Source: Calvatia gigantea (Eukaryota; Basidiomycota; Agaricomycetes; Agaricales; Lycoperdaceae). From it: a DNA stretch of 64,000 bases. The stretch is from assembly GCA_025093985.1 (NCBI GenBank), contig JACAAK010000003.1, positions 1,860,001 to 1,924,000 on the forward strand, read 5' to 3'. Both the position numbers and the translations under genes were made by a program. Shown here piece by piece: positions 59,927 through 64,000 of this stretch. Positions within the stretch are counted from its first letter, which is position 1, and every line of letters starts with the position of its first letter. The notes under the pieces are model-generated. The model saw nothing but the letters and a program-made list of their open reading frames with translations. It made no database searches and was not told where the DNA came from.

Positions 59927-60833
59927 TTACGATGAAGACAATATAGGGTGCTCATTAGTAGGAGGTTTCGGTAGCCACTCTTGAGGGAAATCACGAATGG
60001 TTGGTTTGGCGAGGATCCTGCCTCGCAAATGTTCGCCCTTCTTCGCCTTTCGTGATTTGGCAAATACGTGGCGCAAGTCGACCGGAAGGCCTTCCCACGT
60101 CTTATCGGGTGTCTAGTTGCCAAAAAAAGACACGCATGGGTTAGAAGTTCAGCAAAAGCGGAAAATATATCCGCTTACATTAGCTTTCTCGACCAGTCTA
60201 TCCAAGGTGTCACTTATCCATTTGAGGTTCATCGCCGGCTGAGGATAATCTTCACAAGCAATTTTGATGAACCCGTGTCCCCACTCGGCGTACTTGCTAA
60301 TACCAGCATCCGCAGGCGGATTGGGCGTCCAACGAGGTCCGGCGAGCAATATCATTCTCTTCTTCGCCATTTCACCCTTCAAAGGCAAGTCATCCACAGC
60401 TACGACCATTGTCTTTTTATTTTGCACAGGGTTGACTTCGCCTAGATAGTCAACAGACCGCACAATAAGTGGCTGTGCACGCGCGGGTGGCACAAATGGT
60501 TTCCTTAAAACTAAACCCAACACATGGTTGTCAATGCACGTATACCGGGCACCCAAAACAACGGAACGCACCGACCAACTTTGGCATCTCATTCTCAATT
60601 AACCGCATGTAATGCCTGACAGTCCTCTGCTCCTGTAACACTAAATGCGCGGATGAAGGTGAATCCTGAGTGGCCACAGGATCATTCACGTAGTCCATGA
60701 TGTCGTCCACGGACACATCCTCCTCTAGCCTGGAACGGCGCGCAAACGCAGGAACAGACGTACTAAAGAGCCTAGAAGAAGCAGAGTAATTGAGCAGAGT
60801 GCGTCGCGGCAAACTGTTAAGGGAGGATGCCAT
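59927..60833 (-). CDS. RSM24: Mitochondrial ribosomal small-subunit protein mS35 (Rsm24/MRPS35)
   Basis: The start at 60833 gives MASSLNSLPRRTLLNYSASS, an Arg/Ser targeting peptide continuing R-L-F-S-T-S-V-P-A-F-A-R-R-S-R. The conserved domain has R-K-P-F-V-P-P-A-R-A-Q-P-L-I-V-R-S-V-D-Y, L-A-G-P-R-W-T-P-N-P-P and G-H-G-F-I-K-I-A-C-E-D-Y-P-Q-P-A, followed by N-L-K-W-I-S-D-T-L-D-R-L-V. The last exon runs P-D-K-T-W-E-G-L-P-V-D-L-R-H and stops at 59927 after L-S-S-S. About three to four exons and 260 residues. It shares a 206-bp divergent promoter with the DUF866 gene. Confidence 0.92.
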
Positions 60834-61039
60834 TTCGAACTCTTCGCTGGCTGGGCGTCGGCCTGAATTTCGACGAAAATGAATTCGGTCGGATCGCGCC
60901 AAGTCACGCATGCTGCATGCAGACCGGAAAATACCGTTCTATTTGGTGTCAATCCCAAATACAAACAATGATATAGGGGCTTGCCCGGGTACGATAACCG
61001 ATACCACCCAACGGAAGGCTGATACTCAAATATTCAGCA
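60834..61039. promoter_or_regulatory. Shared promoter of mS35 and DUF866 genes
   Basis: 206 bp between divergent start codons; no TATA box seen. Confidence 0.45.
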
Positions 61040-61833
61040 ATGGTCGTAGGTGTCATCTTTCACTTCCTAACACCGTTCCAACGTCTGATATTACACACTT
61101 AGCTCCTCAAACTTTCTATTAAAGCCGAGCTCGAAGAAGTAACCGAGCTCCAGCCTGCCTCAGAAGGCTTTGAATACTTCTTCAAAGTCCGTGTTCCGCG
61201 TCAGGCTACAAGTACAGCGGTACTCACGAGGCCGCGCGTCAGGTGAAATGCACCAGCTGCAACGAAGTTCATCCTAAGCTCGTGTCCTTAAATCGCATTG
61301 TGGGTACTAATCACCATGCCCACTTCAAACACTGATCAGATTCCAGGAAGAACATGAAGTATCCGGAGGCAAACACAGCACAGCCCACTTCGTGTGGAGA
61401 TGCGGCCTGTGTATGCCCCCTCCCTTTCCCCGCAACGCTCAAGAGTACTGACAGATACTGTGTCAGGCAAGCGAGAGACCTCTGCCAAATTCGATAAGTC
61501 ATACAAAATCCGACCCTATTGCGACGAGAATGCCCAATTACAACCACTGCTAGTCATCGAATGTAGGGGGCTCGAGTTCATCGGCTTTAACCCCCGAGTG
61601 AGAAAAAATCTTGATGTACACAGGACCATTGTTTTGAAATCCTAGTTTTCAGGGTACTTGGAAATGTGTCGGACGAACTGGCACACCCTTTAACGAGGTC
61701 GATTTGTCGGATGACTGGACAGACTATGATGAGAAGGTAAGATATTTTCCCCCCTTTACACTCGCTTACACGACAACAGGCAGCCCTCCCCGTTGGTATA
61801 TCAGGCTTTGAGAGCGAGTGGTCCAGAGCATGA
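61040..61833 (+). CDS. CXXC-motif zinc-binding protein of the DUF866 (UPF0587) family
   Basis: Small conserved eukaryotic protein with two CxxC zinc motifs; molecular role poorly known. It is spread over seven small exons, so no long open frame shows it. Exon 1 is just M-V; then LLKLSIKAELEEVTELQPAS; then V-K-C-T-S-C-N-E-V-H-P-K-L-V-S-L-N-R-I, first CxxC; then E-E-H-E-V-S-G-G-K-H-S-T-A-H-F-V-W-R-C-G-L-C, second CxxC; then L-L-V-I-E-C-R-G-L-E-F-I-G-F-N-P-R; then G-T-W-K-C-V-G and D-D-W-T-D-Y-D-E-K. It ends G-F-E-S-E-W-S-R-A. All joins keep frame with GT-AG introns. About 165 residues, complete. Converges with the IQM-like gene 150 bp away. Confidence 0.92.
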
Positions 61834-61983
61834 GGGTGCTCGGCACTGTAAGTTAGCTGATGGGTTCGGGAGTCTGTTCACAAAGATACATATGAGTGCA
61901 TAACATGTTACATTATGGTTGTTTGCGCTGGCAACACTCAAGGACCCCCCCACCTCCCCAACAACTCGGGACGGCGAGAAAAC

Positions 61984-64000
61984 TCACGATTTCCCGCCTT
62001 CCACTGTCTCCCCCGGTCGCGAGCCCCTCATCGTTGGCAGGAGCGACTTAGCCTTCTCTTCCCCAGCACTCACAGCTTTCGATTGCCTTTTCTTCGCCTT
62101 TGCGAGGTGCTCAACCCTGTGAGTCAAATATCTCAGTAATTGATATATCGACGCAAAACCAGCGGCACACACCCCCAAGGTGCAATCTCCGCCTTGCTAA
62201 TCTTGACCTTGCTGATATCCAAGCCTCGCTCTTCCAACACCTCAATAAATCTATGAAAGTGCTGGACCAAACTTTCAGGATGAGCTCCCGACGAATTCGC
62301 AAGTGCCACATACATCAATGGAAGTCCTATTTATTGCGGGAGATTCATCTTGTCAACATCAATCATATGATTGCGGTGAGATGGGGCTTACCTGTAGTGT
62401 CCAGAGAGTGGCGATAATGTATGTATTTGTCCTTGCTTAACGGTGATGAGCCCTGCCGAAGTAAAAATCCCTCCAGCAGTGAAGGACGAATGTTGAAAGG
62501 CCCCGGTTTCTTCGGTATCGCGAGCCGCTGTCAGTCAATGTCCAGGTCACTGATTAAACCCCCACCTTTGATACCAACGAAAATGTTGACTGTAGATATG
62601 CGTCAATCTTTTAATATTGATATACTGATATCCGGGTAGGACGCACAGTGCTTATCCTGGATAGGGGACTATTAGTATTCACGTTATTAGGCACATTGTT
62701 ACACTTACAGAAACATAGATCCATGTATTCCTTTTCACTGTCTTCCTTAGAAGCCTTTCCACGATTCCCCTCGAGGTAAACACCCTTCTCAAGGCTCTAG
62801 TCCAGCTAAAGCTTCCTTTTTTTCCGCCTCCAGCATAGTGGGTTGCTTCGTGTGCCTGCATCGAAGACGCACTACTGCTCGAGCGAGAAATATGCTCCGG
62901 TCTCCGAAATCTTGGGAACGTGCCCGGCATACCCATGGGGACAATTCCTCGACCATCTCCAGCATCTTTCCAATGACCCGCCGTTGCGTCAACGGGCTGG
63001 TTATTTTTGACCCAGAGAAGCTTCCCATCGTCGCTAATTTTCACGAGATAATTCAGTCCTGGGGAACCCGAGACAGTCACTCCCGCCGATAGATGTTGGA
63101 GAACGGACAACGTACTTTGCTCTGTTGAAAGGTATCTTGGTGTAGAGTCAACATAAGTGTCAGGAAATAAGGTGCTTGGATATGGTCCAAACATAATTCT
63201 CTGATCTGCTCAGTTCGTATGTTTTCTCGACTGGAAAGTGAAGCTCACTAACTTCCTGCTCCAGTCGTTCTCTAGGGCACTCGCTCAGCGAAATAATTTT
63301 CCCAGCGCCATGGTCCAACCTGCGACCAGGTAACGAAATGTCGCCCGGCTAAAGAGGAGGTGCTTACCACCGAAAGAAGTTGTCTTTGGTATCATCATCT
63401 TGCCAACGTTTGTGGTAATACTATCCGGTCAGCGACTCGGAAATCAGCCGAGTAAAACACGGTTAGACTGTCTTTAACAGCACACCTTCACTGTGGCTGC
63501 CTGTCAACAGCACCGAACTAGCCGAGGAACGACTGGTACTCAACAATTCGATCCATATCGGTGCTTGTTATATACCCAGTAAACAGCCACGGAACCTGGG
63601 GCATGAGCACCAAACGTTGCATGTCCCTGGACAGGGGAAAGGAAGAAAGGAAGCCAAGAAACTCACACGTCAATCAACTCCAGCCAATGTTGCATCTCAA
63701 GGTGCTTCACTTCTGCATCCGGGGTGTCGATATCTGTCACATCCTCCAGAACTTGGTTCTGGTCTCGCAATCTCCCGGCCATAAAGGCTGCGCGACGCCA
63801 TCTTGCCAAAAGGGAATTTCGCCCGTCAAAAGCGGCGTCTCTGTCAACCTATACTTTCTCGTGAGGTACAAAAATATTGGGATGTTCAATTGTTGTCAGC
63901 ATGTCGTGGATGTCGGAAACGAGGGATTCAATTCTCACCTGTAGTTTTGCTTGTGTGGTTGCATCCTGCCATCGTATCCGCGGCGTTATAAATTCATCCT
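61984..64000 (-). CDS. IQM-like (IQ calmodulin-binding type) protein, 5' end outside window
   Basis: The protein runs off the right edge, so its start and any IQ motif are not visible. Exons from the edge inward give T-P-R-I-R-W-Q-D-A-T-T-Q-A-K-L-Q; A-R-W-R-R-A-A-F-M-A-G-R-L; H-L-E-M-Q-H-W-L-E-L-I-D; H-R-Y-G-S-N; then YYHKRWQDDDTKDNFFRWLD joined to H-G-A-G-K-I-I-S-L-S-E-C-P-R-E-R-L. These match a fungal family related to plant IQM proteins. Next come N-Y-L-V-K-I-S-D-D-G-K-L-L-W and D-A-T-A-G-H-W-K-D. The end has G-A-F-Q-H-S-S-F-T-A-G-G, L-S-P-L-S-G-H-Y-R and E-R-G-L-D-I-S-K-V-K-I-S-K-A-E, stopping after E-G-G-K-S. At least ten exons; some borders near 63100-63250 are uncertain. Function unknown; calcium/calmodulin link inferred from family. 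Confidence 0.83.

Overview
The window is a piece of nuclear chromosome from a filamentous basidiomycete, most likely an Agaricomycete. Genes are closely packed on both strands and cut by many short introns (about 50-60 nt, GT-AG). The protein set is fungal: ALG10, a Cdc3/AspB-type septin, an SFP1-like zinc finger, an OPT oligopeptide transporter. No rRNA, tRNA, CRISPR array or intact transposon was recognised. Because most genes are split, start and stop positions are firmer than inner exon borders; borders were placed by eye from splice signals and reading-frame continuity.

Layout: 0-11 kb has ALG10 (minus), an F-box gene (plus), a TauD-type dioxygenase (minus) and an OPT transporter (plus). 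11-21 kb has PRP19 (minus) divergent from SGT2 (plus), then a three-repeat Myb plus C2H2 transcription factor (minus) divergent from PRP17 (plus). At 22.0-22.6 kb lies a small gene for a secreted precursor with eleven identical GNSDW pentapeptides, each followed by a dibasic RR or KR site: a Kex2-processed repeat peptide precursor (KEP type), and the most novel item here. 23-34 kb has MCM3, a mostly empty 2.5 kb stretch, pyruvate kinase and a membrane-anchored GT32-like glycosyltransferase. 34-39 kb has ribulose-phosphate epimerase, two small secreted proteins with likely GPI anchors, and COX6A. 39-49 kb has proteasome subunit RPN2, a cytochrome P450, importin alpha and LSM5. 49-64 kb has mitochondrial bS16m, an acyl-CoA-binding ankyrin protein, succinyl-CoA ligase alpha, the importin MTR10, septin CDC3, an unrecognised protein, mitochondrial mS35, a DUF866 protein, and an IQM-like protein that runs off the right edge.

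Most genes are housekeeping: splicing (PRP19, PRP17, LSM5), nuclear import (importin alpha, MTR10), replication (MCM3), proteasome (RPN2), mitochondria (COX6A, LSC1, bS16m, mS35), carbon metabolism (pyruvate kinase, RPE) and N-glycosylation (ALG10). No biosynthetic cluster is seen around the repeat-peptide gene. Several divergent pairs share promoters of only 100-230 bp.

Three conserved genes (RPN2, importin alpha, bS16m) each carry one apparent extra base that breaks the frame inside conserved sequence. Errors in this sequence are the simplest explanation.
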